64,000 nt of DNA. Source: an uncultured Bacteroidota bacterium. GTDB taxonomy: Bacteria > Bacteroidota > Bacteroidia > Flavobacteriales > Flavobacteriaceae. A program made the translations under genes and the position numbers. The notes below the pieces were generated by a model that saw only the letters and a list, made by a program, of their open reading frames with translations, did no database searches and was not told the DNA's origin. Where the stretch lies: the NCBI GenBank assembly GCA_913047695.1, contig CAJWUI010000002.1, forward strand, positions 186,001 to 250,000, written 5' to 3'. Every line of letters starts with the position of its first letter. The first letter of the stretch is position 1. Below, one piece after another: positions 26,827-35,532 of this stretch.

Positions 26827-27981
26827 ATGAATAATTTTAAAACTATCATATTTATAATTTTTTTCATTGAGCTAAATGTTTCCTGTAAATACCAAAAAGG
26901 AAAAAATTATTTTAACTCTCCTGTTTCTATTGAGAAAACTTTTTATGGAGTAACAAAAGATAATCAAGATGTTTATCAGTTTTCATTAAGGAATAAAAAT
27001 GGAATGGAAATTAATGTAATCACTTATGGAGGGATAATAACTAAATGGAAAGCTAAAGATAAGTTTAATCATTTCAATGATATCGTATTGGGATTCAATA
27101 GTCTAAGTAGATATGAGTCAAGCAGCCCGTATTTTGGAGCCATTGTGGGTAGATATGGAAACAGAATCTCAAAAGGAAAATTTAAATTAAATAACAAATA
27201 TTATTTTTTGACCACAAATGATAATAAAAATCATCTTCATGGTGGACTTAAAGGATTTGACAAAGTGATATGGGAAGCACAAATAATAAATTATGATTCT
27301 ATTGCTTCATTAGAACTCAAGTATTTGAGTAAAGATATGGAAGAGGGTTATCCAGGAAATTTGGAGACTAAAGTAATCTATACATTGAATAATATGGATG
27401 AATTGACAGTTAATTATGAAGCTAAAACTGACAAAACTACTATAGTAAATTTAACTCAACATTCCTATTTTAATTTGTCGGGTAATTTCAATAACGATAT
27501 TTTAAGTCATGAATTAGTCATAAATGCAGATTCTTTTATTCCAGTTGATACATCTCTTATCCCGATTGGAGAGATTAGAAATGTTGAAGGAACCCCCTTT
27601 AACTTTAAAAAAAGAAAAAAAATTGGGAAAGAAATTAACTACGAAAATCAACAAATCAAAAATGGCAAAGGTTATGATCACTGTTGGATATTAAATGATC
27701 AAGAGAATGATTTGAGATTTGTAGCATCAGTTTATGAAGAAAAATCAGGAAGATTTCTCGAAATCTTCTCGACCGAACCTGGTGTTCAATTTTACTCTGG
27801 CAACTTTTTAGACGGAACTCTAAAAAGTAAAACAAATGGAACCTACAATTTTAGGTCAGGATTTTGTTTAGAAACTCAGCATTACCCTGACTCTCCAAAT
27901 CAACCAGAATTTCCTTCTGTAGTTTTATTGCCAGGAGATATTTATAAGTCAAAAACAATTTATAGGCTTTCGAATAAATAG
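26827..27981 (+). CDS. galM: Aldose 1-epimerase (mutarotase), lipoprotein
   Basis: A 384-residue GalM-type mutarotase with a lipobox in LNVSCKY, so it is anchored outside the cytoplasm. Active-site blocks seen are FGAIVGRYGNRISKGKF, KNHLHGG (catalytic His), TQHSYFNLSG (second His), YDHCWIL and PGVQFYSGNFLDG, with the catalytic Glu in CLETQHYPDSPN. It equilibrates anomers of aldoses such as galactose or glucose released outside the inner membrane. It is divergent from the cytochrome operon by 55 bp and sits 29 bp before the sulfatase. Confidence 0.92.
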   Translation: MNNFKTIIFIIFFIELNVSCKYQKGKNYFNSPVSIEKTFYGVTKDNQDVYQFSLRNKNGMEINVITYGGIITKWKAKDKFNHFNDIVLGFNSLSRYESSSPYFGAIVGRYGNRISKGKFKLNNKYYFLTTNDNKNHLHGGLKGFDKVIWEAQIINYDSIASLELKYLSKDMEEGYPGNLETKVIYTLNNMDELTVNYEAKTDKTTIVNLTQHSYFNLSGNFNNDILSHELVINADSFIPVDTSLIPIGEIRNVEGTPFNFKKRKKIGKEINYENQQIKNGKGYDHCWILNDQENDLRFVASVYEEKSGRFLEIFSTEPGVQFYSGNFLDGTLKSKTNGTYNFRSGFCLETQHYPDSPNQPEFPSVVLLPGDIYKSKTIYRLSNK

Positions 27982-28010
27982 TTATCAATAATAAATACTT
28001 TTAAAATAAT

Positions 28011-29627
28011 ATGATTCAAAAAATTATTTCCTTGTTTTTTTTAATTTTCCTTTTTAGTTTTTTTAGCTGTAAATCGGATATAGAAAAGAACAAAGAACAA
28101 TTACCAAACATAATTTGGTTAGTTGCAGAAGACCAATCTCCAGAATTTTTTCCAATTTACGGTAATTCAACGGTTGAGCTGCCAATTATTGAAAGTTTAG
28201 CCAAAGATGGAATTGTATTTAATAATGCTTACACGCCAGCACCAGTTTGTGCACCGGCAAGAAGTGCAATTATTACTGGACTTTATCCCAGCACTTTAGG
28301 CACACACAATATGAGAACATATAATTCTTACAAAAAAGAGAATCAGCCAAGTATAGGTATTCCAAGTTATTCACCCATTCTCCCAGATGGAGTCAAAATG
28401 TTTCCAGAGCACCTTAGAAAAATTGGTTATTACACTTCAAATAATTCAAAAGAGGATTATAATTTTAAAAAAACAGATGGTGTTTGGGATGATAGCAGCT
28501 CAAATGCACATTGGAAAAATCGTGCCCCAGGACAACCTTTTTTTGCTGTATTTAATTTCGGAATTTCACATGAATCTCAAATATGGAAGCAAGGAAGTAA
28601 TGATATTTTAGTAGACCAAAATTTAGTTCCTATTCCCCCAGTTTTTCCAGATACTCCAAAAATAAGAAAAGACATAGCAGTTAACTACAGTAATTTGATA
28701 AGACTTGATAAAAAAATTGGTAAAATTATTGCACAACTTAAGCAGGAAGGTTTATATGAAAAAAGTATTATTTTTTTCTATGGTGATCATGGGGGCCCCT
28801 TTCCTAGATATAAGAGATCTTTATATGAAACTGGAATAAAAGTACCCTTAGTTATTAAATTTCCGAACTCCAAATTTGCTGGCACAGAGAATAATGATTT
28901 TATTAGTTTTATTGATTATGCACCTTCAATCTTGTCTATCGCTGGCATCAAACCTCCAGATATAATGCAGGGGAAAGCTAAATTTGGAAAATTTAAGGCT
29001 AGTAGTAAAACTTCTTATATTTTCGCTGCTTCTGATCGTTTTGATGAAAAAGTTGACAGGCTCAGAGCTGTCAGATACAAACATTTTAAATACATAAGAA
29101 ACTTTAATCCAAAAATTAGTAATGCGATCCCGGTTTTGTATCGTGAACAGATGCCAATGATGAGGGAATTGAATAAGTTATGGAAGGAAAATCTTTTGAT
29201 AAAGGATCATGAACTATGGTTTGAAACACCAAAACCAAAAGAAGAACTTTATGATCTTACAAAAGATCCTTATGAGCTAAATAATCTAGCAGATAAAATT
29301 AGTTTGAAAGACACATTATTTTTTTTAAGAAAGATCTTAGATCAGTGGATATTTTCTACTAAAGACTTAGGAGAATATTCTGAGAAAGAATTAGTGAAGA
29401 AATGGGTCCAAGGAACAAAGTCAAGAAAGTTAAAACCTGTTTCATTTAAAAAAAAATATGGTAAAATTATTTTGGAGCATATAGATAGTGGATCAACAAT
29501 ACTTTGGAAAGAGAAAAATGGACCTGTTTGGAATGTATATTCAGAGCCCATAAATTTTCCTAAATCCATCATTGTAAAAGCTGTAAGGATTGCTTATGAT
29601 GATAGCGATATAGTATTAATCCAATAA
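28011..29627 (+). CDS. Type I sulfatase, lipoprotein (CAPAR formylglycine site)
   Basis: A 538-residue S1-family sulfatase with a lipobox (FFSCKS). The metal-binding start is NIIWLVAEDQSP. The formylglycine signature is CAPARSAIITG, the Cys-type that needs a formylglycine-generating enzyme or anSME, neither of which is in the window. FYGDHGGPFPR carries the other metal ligands. A C-terminal extension after the usual PYELNNLA block resembles a small beta-rich domain. It lies between an aldose epimerase and a GH28-like enzyme, so a sulfated glycan is the likely target; which sugar is desulfated is unknown. Confidence 0.88.
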   Translation: MIQKIISLFFLIFLFSFFSCKSDIEKNKEQLPNIIWLVAEDQSPEFFPIYGNSTVELPIIESLAKDGIVFNNAYTPAPVCAPARSAIITGLYPSTLGTHNMRTYNSYKKENQPSIGIPSYSPILPDGVKMFPEHLRKIGYYTSNNSKEDYNFKKTDGVWDDSSSNAHWKNRAPGQPFFAVFNFGISHESQIWKQGSNDILVDQNLVPIPPVFPDTPKIRKDIAVNYSNLIRLDKKIGKIIAQLKQEGLYEKSIIFFYGDHGGPFPRYKRSLYETGIKVPLVIKFPNSKFAGTENNDFISFIDYAPSILSIAGIKPPDIMQGKAKFGKFKASSKTSYIFAASDRFDEKVDRLRAVRYKHFKYIRNFNPKISNAIPVLYREQMPMMRELNKLWKENLLIKDHELWFETPKPKEELYDLTKDPYELNNLADKISLKDTLFFLRKILDQWIFSTKDLGEYSEKELVKKWVQGTKSRKLKPVSFKKKYGKIILEHIDSGSTILWKEKNGPVWNVYSEPINFPKSIIVKAVRIAYDDSDIVLIQ

Positions 29628-29697
29628 AAACATCCATTATTTTTCACTTTAAAATTATTATTATATTTAGAGTAATTGTTAATTATAATATTGTCTT

Positions 29698-30369
29698 ATG
29701 AATTCAGATAGAAGAAAATTTTTTACGTCTTTAGCTCTTGGTGTTGGAGCTACCGCATTCCCTAATTTTGTTGAGGATTTTGAAAATCTAGAACCAGTAA
29801 ATTCTAATTCAAGAATTAACCCAAAAGATTTGTCTAATTGGTTCAAGAAGATAAAAGGAGAACATAGGGTTGTTTACGATGGTAGTGAACCGCATAATAC
29901 CTTACCTATAGTTTGGAATTGGGCTTTTCTTGAGTCGAATAACTCTGTTGGGGTAAAAGATTCTAATATTACAGCAATTACAGTTTTAAGACATTCAGGA
30001 ATTGTATTTGCCTTTAATTCTGAGACGTGGGAAAAGTTTAAACTTGGCGAACTTGTAGGTTTCAATGACAATAAAACCGGTAAACCTGCATTAAGAAACA
30101 CAGTATATGAACCTCAAGAAGGTGATATGCCACTACCTCCAATTCAGGGGATAAAAGATTTACAGGGAAGAGGATCACTTTTCTGTGTATGTGACTTAGC
30201 TACAAAAGTTTACGGATCTGCCGTTGCAAAAAAAATGAGTCTTAATCCAGATGATGTTTATGCGGAGATGGTAAAGGGTATTTTACCCGGTATTCAATTG
30301 GTACCATCTGGAGTATGGGCACTTGGCAGAGCTCAGAACAGTAAATGCGCGTATATATTTGCGGGATAA
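29698..30369 (+). CDS. Tat-exported DsrE-like protein of unknown function
   Basis: A 223-residue protein with an N-terminal DRRKFF Tat-like motif and a short hydrophobic run. The remainder looks like a DsrE/DsrF-type alpha/beta domain: ITAITVLRHSGIVFAF, WEKFKLGE, LFCVCDLAT with two Cys, KGILPGIQLVPSGVWALGRAQ and a terminal YIFAG. The Cys pair sits where DsrE-like proteins carry their conserved cysteine. It is placed between a sulfatase and a GH28-like enzyme. The family call is by pattern and moderately sure. The role is unknown. Confidence 0.6.
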   Translation: MNSDRRKFFTSLALGVGATAFPNFVEDFENLEPVNSNSRINPKDLSNWFKKIKGEHRVVYDGSEPHNTLPIVWNWAFLESNNSVGVKDSNITAITVLRHSGIVFAFNSETWEKFKLGELVGFNDNKTGKPALRNTVYEPQEGDMPLPPIQGIKDLQGRGSLFCVCDLATKVYGSAVAKKMSLNPDDVYAEMVKGILPGIQLVPSGVWALGRAQNSKCAYIFAG

Positions 30370-30421
30370 TTTCTAGATTATTTTTAATTGGAAATTAAAT
30401 ATTCAATTCATTTATTTTAAA

Positions 30422-31984
30422 ATGAATCAAAGGCTAAATAGCATTTTAATTTTATTCATTTTTTTTTCAGCTTTAAGTAAAGCTCAAAATTATAATATAA
30501 AAGATTTTGGTGCTTTAGCTGGAGCAAATGTTATAAATACGGTTGCAATAAATAAAGCTATTTTAAAGTGTAGTAATGACGGTGGGGGCAGGGTAATAAT
30601 TCCAGCGGGTGAATTTATAACAGGGACTTTACATTTAAAATCAAATGTAAATCTTCATTTAGAAAGAGGTGCAAAGCTTACAGGCAGCTTAAATATTAAA
30701 GATTATGATTTAATGCCTGAAGGATATTATTATTCGGGTAAAAATTACATGGGGATATTATTTGGGAATGACATAAAAAATATTTCTATAACAGGAAATG
30801 GTATTATTGACGGAAGAGGAACCTCGTTTATGATTCCAGATACGAGATTTTCTCCTTCTGTTGAAGAAAGACAGTTCACACGTCAAAAAGAGAATTATCG
30901 AGATAACAAATCTCTTGAAGATGGACCACTTAAATTTCATGAAAGACCAGGTCATATTTTAACAATTAGTAACGCGGAAAATGTTTCAATTAAAGGAATA
31001 GAATTTATTGATTCACCAAAGTGGACAATTCGTCTAGGAGGAAGTGAACATGTAAAAATATCTGATATAACTATCAAAAATAATTTACTTGTCCCTAATA
31101 GTGATGGTATTCATATCACCTCTTCAAGTTACGTGAATGTTTCTAATTCAACAGTAATTGCAGGGGATGATGCTTTAATAGTTACTGGATTTATTTCGGG
31201 TAACGAAACATATACATTTGGCAATGATTCTAAGGAAGCCAAGAATATAGTTTTTGACAATTGTGTTGTGTCTTCAAAATCAGCAGGCATTAGGGTTGGC
31301 TATGGTGAAAAACCAATCAAAAATGTAATATTCAGTAATATTATCATCGATGATTCAAATAGAGGAATTGGATTATTTTCTAGAGACAATAGTGATATTA
31401 GTGATATATATTTCTCAAACATATTGATAGATACAAGACTACATTCTGACGGTTGGTGGGGAAGGAGCGAACCAATTCATATTTCTGCAATTCCTTCATC
31501 AAAAAATGGAAACTCTGGGAATATTAAAAATATAGTTTTTAAAAATATAAATGCAAAATCAGAAAGCGGTATTTTAATATACGGATACGGAGAGGGGAAA
31601 ATTGAAAACATCAAAATAGATGGCCTTACATTAAAAATATTGGAAGGTAAATACACATCAAAGTATGGAGGGAATTTCGATTTAAGACCTGCTTATTCGA
31701 ATAACAAATCAATTTTTAAAAATGATATTCCAGCTTTCTATGCGAAAGGCTTAAAAGGATTAAGAATTAATGACATTACCTTAACCTGGGAGGATGCAAA
31801 ATCTAATTTTTTCACCAATGGAATAGAAATTGAAAATTTTAAAAATATTCTAATCACAAATTATAATATATCAGCTGCTTTTAAAAAGAAAAGTTTGTAT
31901 GATATTAAGTTATCAAAAGGAGAAAATTATAAACTTATAAATGATCTTTCACTAAGTGATAAAACTAAAATTTTATATCCCTAA
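30422..31984 (+). CDS. Exported GH28-like parallel beta-helix glycosidase
   Basis: A 520-residue protein with a signal peptide cut near SKAQ. The GH28/polygalacturonase opening YNIKDFGALA, GGGRVIIPAGEFITGTLHLKSN and a long beta-helix are clear. Catalytic-region blocks are NSDGIHI (equivalent to NTDG) and AGDDALI (equivalent to GDD). The usual GHG His motif is replaced by SAGIRVGYGEKP. The substrate could be a galacturonan, a rhamnogalacturonan or another uronic glycan. It is the last plus-strand gene before a convergent phosphatase-like gene. Confidence 0.75.
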   Translation: MNQRLNSILILFIFFSALSKAQNYNIKDFGALAGANVINTVAINKAILKCSNDGGGRVIIPAGEFITGTLHLKSNVNLHLERGAKLTGSLNIKDYDLMPEGYYYSGKNYMGILFGNDIKNISITGNGIIDGRGTSFMIPDTRFSPSVEERQFTRQKENYRDNKSLEDGPLKFHERPGHILTISNAENVSIKGIEFIDSPKWTIRLGGSEHVKISDITIKNNLLVPNSDGIHITSSSYVNVSNSTVIAGDDALIVTGFISGNETYTFGNDSKEAKNIVFDNCVVSSKSAGIRVGYGEKPIKNVIFSNIIIDDSNRGIGLFSRDNSDISDIYFSNILIDTRLHSDGWWGRSEPIHISAIPSSKNGNSGNIKNIVFKNINAKSESGILIYGYGEGKIENIKIDGLTLKILEGKYTSKYGGNFDLRPAYSNNKSIFKNDIPAFYAKGLKGLRINDITLTWEDAKSNFFTNGIEIENFKNILITNYNISAAFKKKSLYDIKLSKGENYKLINDLSLSDKTKILYP

Positions 31985-32002
31985 CTCATTTTAATTGTCC
32001 AA

Positions 32003-33091
32003 TCATTCTAAAGATAGGGGCTCGCCGTAACCTGAACCAAACTTTTGGGGGAGGTTCATCATTTTTCTTATAAGAGGAGCTATTTGATTATTATATACCT
32101 GATTATTATTAAACAATTCTCCTTTTGCTTTTACACCTTTTCCAAAAATTATTAACCAAGTTTCATCAGAACCACGGACTTCTTTACCATGACTCCTCCA
32201 ACTTTCAATTGGGTTTGAGCCTCTTCCATGGTCAGTGGTAATAATAAAAGTTGTGTTGTCTTTATAATAATTGTTTCCTTGACAAAATTCCCACAGGTCT
32301 TTAATCAAAGCATCTGTATTTTTTGTAGATTTTAAATAAGACTCATAATCTCCATCATGTGCAAAATCATCTGTTTCTCCATAAGAAATAAATGTTAAGT
32401 TAGGTTTGTGTTTATTAATAAATGCTTTGGCATACTGATGTGTAAATCCATCTAAACGAACTGTTCCCCAGGGACTTGGGATTTGTTTTTGTAATTGGTT
32501 TAACAATCTTTCATTTGAGTTTAAAGGAAAATCAGACGAAGGCTCAAAGCCGCAATTAGTGTAAACTTTTGATCTCTCTTCGTTTATTATGTAATCAAAT
32601 ACGTCCCAACTTGCAAAAGCAGCTACTTTTTTAGGATTGTAATTCTTTGCATATTGCTCTAAAACTGTCTCATTAGGATTTGGTATTTTGTCATTTGAAT
32701 TTATAGATCTATCGTCAGCTTTTCCTGTTAATATTTCATTATAACCAGGAAAAGAAAAAAGCATTTTATTAGATAAATTGACTTTATTTCCTAGATTTCT
32801 GTTTCCAAAAATCTGCCCGATATTAACTATTTCTTTCCAAACAAAAGGCATTAAAAGTGATCGTCTTTTTTGCGGCGTCCTTTCCCAAGCCCAGTCAGAT
32901 AATTCATCGGGATGTTTTACAAAGTTTTCATTTTTAATAATTAGTGAATCAGCTCCAGTAAATAGTTCTTGCCATCTCAGTCCATCAAGTGTAATTAAAA
33001 AAATTTTCCGGTCATTTATATTTATCTTATTTTGAGCAAAACATAAATTGACAAGTAGAAAAGTAAAATAATAAAAGACGATGTTACGCAT
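32003..33091 (-). CDS. Exported alkaline-phosphatase-superfamily protein
   Basis: A 362-residue protein with a signal peptide cut near CFAQ. Metal-site motifs of the alkaline phosphatase/nucleotide pyrophosphatase/sulfatase superfamily are present: ITLDGLRWQELF, GETDDFAHDGD, ITTDHGRG and WRSHGKEVRG. The nucleophile region reads SFPGYNEILTG, so Ser rather than a sulfatase Cys or phosphodiesterase Thr is the likely nucleophile. It is probably a phosphatase or phosphodiesterase in the periplasm; the substrate is unknown. It starts 18 bp after the ADP-ribosylglycohydrolase stop on the same strand, so the two are likely cotranscribed. Confidence 0.78.
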   Translation of the reverse strand: MRNIVFYYFTFLLVNLCFAQNKININDRKIFLITLDGLRWQELFTGADSLIIKNENFVKHPDELSDWAWERTPQKRRSLLMPFVWKEIVNIGQIFGNRNLGNKVNLSNKMLFSFPGYNEILTGKADDRSINSNDKIPNPNETVLEQYAKNYNPKKVAAFASWDVFDYIINEERSKVYTNCGFEPSSDFPLNSNERLLNQLQKQIPSPWGTVRLDGFTHQYAKAFINKHKPNLTFISYGETDDFAHDGDYESYLKSTKNTDALIKDLWEFCQGNNYYKDNTTFIITTDHGRGSNPIESWRSHGKEVRGSDETWLIIFGKGVKAKGELFNNNQVYNNQIAPLIRKMMNLPQKFGSGYGEPLSLE

Positions 33092-33109
33092 TTAAATTTC
33101 TGAACTTTT

Positions 33110-34456
33110 CTAATTCAATTTTGGAATATACCAGAGGTTGTTTTCAAGATCAACACCTCCTTCAAGTTCCTCTTGGACTACACGATCAGTTATAAATACT
33201 CCAATATTGGCCATGTTTGTAAAATTATCTATGCCATTTGGGAAGTTTTGCCTTGTTCTATGAATATTGTATTCTTCAGAGAACTCTCTATCGAATGCTT
33301 TTTTTACCTCGTCTTGACCAATCATAAATCCTATAAGCCCACCCCATGTTGCAGTTGGATTATCCGAGTCCCATCCCATGAGTGATCCTATCTTTATTGT
33401 TTCTTTTAAATCACCCTCGCCAGCAAAAAGACTTATTATACTTGCAGCAAAGTTTATTCCTGCTGCTGCACAACCGTTGCAATGTAAATTCCTAGAAGTA
33501 ATATCATAACCATCCAGTTGCTCAACCTGATATCTTTGGTAAACATTATCTCTTATAGTTTCCCACGGTATTCCTTCATTATATTGTTTTTTTACAAAAT
33601 CATACATTTTTGAAGCATACGAATCATCTGGTAGTTGATTCCTTGATTTTTCAGCCATAACTATAAGGTTTTCTTTTATATCCAAACTTGGATCAGGATT
33701 TGCGGCTAGAGAATACATTGAAACATAAAATTTAGAAATCCATTCGGCATTAAACCTAGCAGTTGTCCTTATTGGTAAGTCAGCCATTTTAACAGCAAAA
33801 TCTGGTCGTCCAGGAGAATAGAAACCAAAAATTTCAGTAGTTAATTGAGCATCTATCATATCAAAATCAGGATTGTTTTTAGGATCACTTGTAGCTGGTG
33901 GAATAACTCCACTTATCATTAAATCTAAAGCCTTTTGATTTGAAACCCACAAAAAATTTTCTTCCTCTTCTTTAATATGTTTCAGCCAGCCGTCTCTTAT
34001 TTGTTTTCCATTTAGCATTGATGTTTTATTTGTGTAAAGCAAATGTTGATATATATATTCTATGTCAGTATCATCGTCTGCTCTCCAAATCCCATCTTCA
34101 CTTTCGAATACAAAATCGATATTAGGTGCAAAATCTTGTTTACTTCCATTGTATCTTGGTAGGTCTTTTTTACCCCAATCATCTCTTGTGTAAAAATCAC
34201 CTGTTTTAAATTCACCTATGTTACCTATTTTATCCATCTCGGTAACAATACCAGTCCAGTTTGCAATGCACTGAGCAAGCCAAAATCCTTTTAACTTTTT
34301 TAAATAAAGGCTTCTTGAAAGAACTATTTCATTTCCGCTAGGTTTATAACTCTTATATTCAAAGTTTTTGTCTTTTATAACTGTCTCATTTGATTCTGCC
34401 TTCTCTGAACAGGAACTAAAAGAGATTAAAAATGCTATCAATAATAATTTTTTCAT
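33110..34456 (-). CDS. ADP-ribosylglycohydrolase-family lipoprotein
   Basis: A 448-residue protein with a lipobox (FSSCSEK), so it is exported and membrane-anchored. ARH-family motifs are RADDDTDIEY (metal-binding Asp run) and the C-terminal GSLMGWDSDNPTATWGGLIG. The N-terminal block reads LKGFWLAQCIANWTGIVTE, which lacks the GD of the classic GxxxGDxxG motif, so it belongs to a divergent branch. It is divergently placed opposite ribokinase and a sugar transporter, which suggests release of ribose from ADP-ribose or a related N-glycoside outside the cytoplasm. Confidence 0.78.
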   Translation of the reverse strand: MKKLLLIAFLISFSSCSEKAESNETVIKDKNFEYKSYKPSGNEIVLSRSLYLKKLKGFWLAQCIANWTGIVTEMDKIGNIGEFKTGDFYTRDDWGKKDLPRYNGSKQDFAPNIDFVFESEDGIWRADDDTDIEYIYQHLLYTNKTSMLNGKQIRDGWLKHIKEEEENFLWVSNQKALDLMISGVIPPATSDPKNNPDFDMIDAQLTTEIFGFYSPGRPDFAVKMADLPIRTTARFNAEWISKFYVSMYSLAANPDPSLDIKENLIVMAEKSRNQLPDDSYASKMYDFVKKQYNEGIPWETIRDNVYQRYQVEQLDGYDITSRNLHCNGCAAAGINFAASIISLFAGEGDLKETIKIGSLMGWDSDNPTATWGGLIGFMIGQDEVKKAFDREFSEEYNIHRTRQNFPNGIDNFTNMANIGVFITDRVVQEELEGGVDLENNLWYIPKLN

Positions 34457-34487
34457 TGTTTGTTTAAATTTTATTAATTGTAAATGG

Positions 34488-34521
34488 CTTATATTAAAGT
34501 TTGATTATATCTTAATATAAG
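34488..34521. promoter_or_regulatory. 10-bp inverted repeat in the ARH/ribokinase divergent region
   Basis: CTTATATTAA (34488-34497) and TTAATATAAG (34512-34521) are perfect reverse complements separated by 14 bp. The element lies 32 bp upstream of the ARH start and about 80 bp upstream of the ribokinase start, so one bound regulator could act on both directions. The binding protein is unknown. Confidence 0.4.
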
Positions 34522-34602
34522 AATCCCATTAAATTTAAATTTAAATTTTTAAAAATGCGATTTTTTTTAGATGAACTGGAATTGTCAATTAAATACTGAA
34601 AA

Positions 34603-35532
34603 ATGAATAGTAATATATATGTAGTTGGAAGTTCAAATACTGATATGGTGATAAAGTCAGATTCTATTCCTAATCATGGTGAAACGGTAATTGGCGGAAA
34701 TTTTTATACTTTTCAAGGAGGAAAAGGAGCTAATCAAGCAGTTGCTGCTGCCAAACTAGGTGGTAGAGTAACTTTTGTTTGTAGGGTCGGCGATGATTCG
34801 TTGGGTAAAAACTCTATAAGAGAGTATGAAGCTCAGGACATAAACACAGAATTTATTGGAGTAGAAAAAAAGGAGCATACTGGGGTTGCATTAATTATGG
34901 TTGACAAAAAAGGTGAAAATTTAATATCTGTTTCTTCAGGGGCAAATTCAAAAATTAAAATTGAAGATGTATCTTTTCTAGAAAATAAATTAACAAATGA
35001 TGACATTGTATTAACTCAGCTTGAAATTCCTATAGATGTGGTCAAATACTTAATTGATATCTGTAGTAAAAAAAATGTGAAATTAATATTAAATCCTGCA
35101 CCTTTTCAAAGACTTGAAGATAAATATTTGAAAAAAGTACATACCATAACACCAAATATCTCAGAGACTAAATATCTCACGGAAATAGAAGTAAATGACA
35201 TTGATTCATCCAAATTAGCAGCCCAGAAGCTTCTTAATAAAGGAATAAAAAATGTTATAATAACGATGGGCTCAAATGGAGTTTTTTTTATGTCAGAAGA
35301 ACAAATGACTCACATAGAAGCAGAAAAAGTTAAAGCTTTAGACACAACTGCGGCTGGAGACACCTTTAATGGTGCTTTAGCCACAGCATTTTCTTTTGGT
35401 GTAGACTTAATTAAAAGCATCAAATTTTCAAATGCAGCTGCTGCATTTTCAGTAACTAGACTTGGTGCTCAAGATTCAATTCCAAAATTAAATGAATTAG
35501 ATAAAAAGTTTCAAAATTATGTTTATAGTTGA
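34603..35532 (+). CDS. rbsK: Ribokinase
   Basis: A 309-residue PfkB-family kinase. The N terminus has VVGSSNTDMV, the family glycine motif is GGKGANQAVAAAKLGG, and the C-terminal signature DTTAAGDTFNGAL holds the catalytic Asp and anion hole. The length and ordered blocks match ribokinase well. It phosphorylates ribose (or possibly deoxyribose) to the 5-phosphate. The start of the transporter gene overlaps its end by 14 bp, so uptake and phosphorylation are coupled. Confidence 0.9.
   Translation: MNSNIYVVGSSNTDMVIKSDSIPNHGETVIGGNFYTFQGGKGANQAVAAAKLGGRVTFVCRVGDDSLGKNSIREYEAQDINTEFIGVEKKEHTGVALIMVDKKGENLISVSSGANSKIKIEDVSFLENKLTNDDIVLTQLEIPIDVVKYLIDICSKKNVKLILNPAPFQRLEDKYLKKVHTITPNISETKYLTEIEVNDIDSSKLAAQKLLNKGIKNVIITMGSNGVFFMSEEQMTHIEAEKVKALDTTAAGDTFNGALATAFSFGVDLIKSIKFSNAAAAFSVTRLGAQDSIPKLNELDKKFQNYVYS

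Noticed and set aside
34529-34550. Tandem AAATTT-type repeat in the ribose divergent region
   Set aside because: Simple AT-rich sequence expected by chance in this genome; no other copies arranged as an array.
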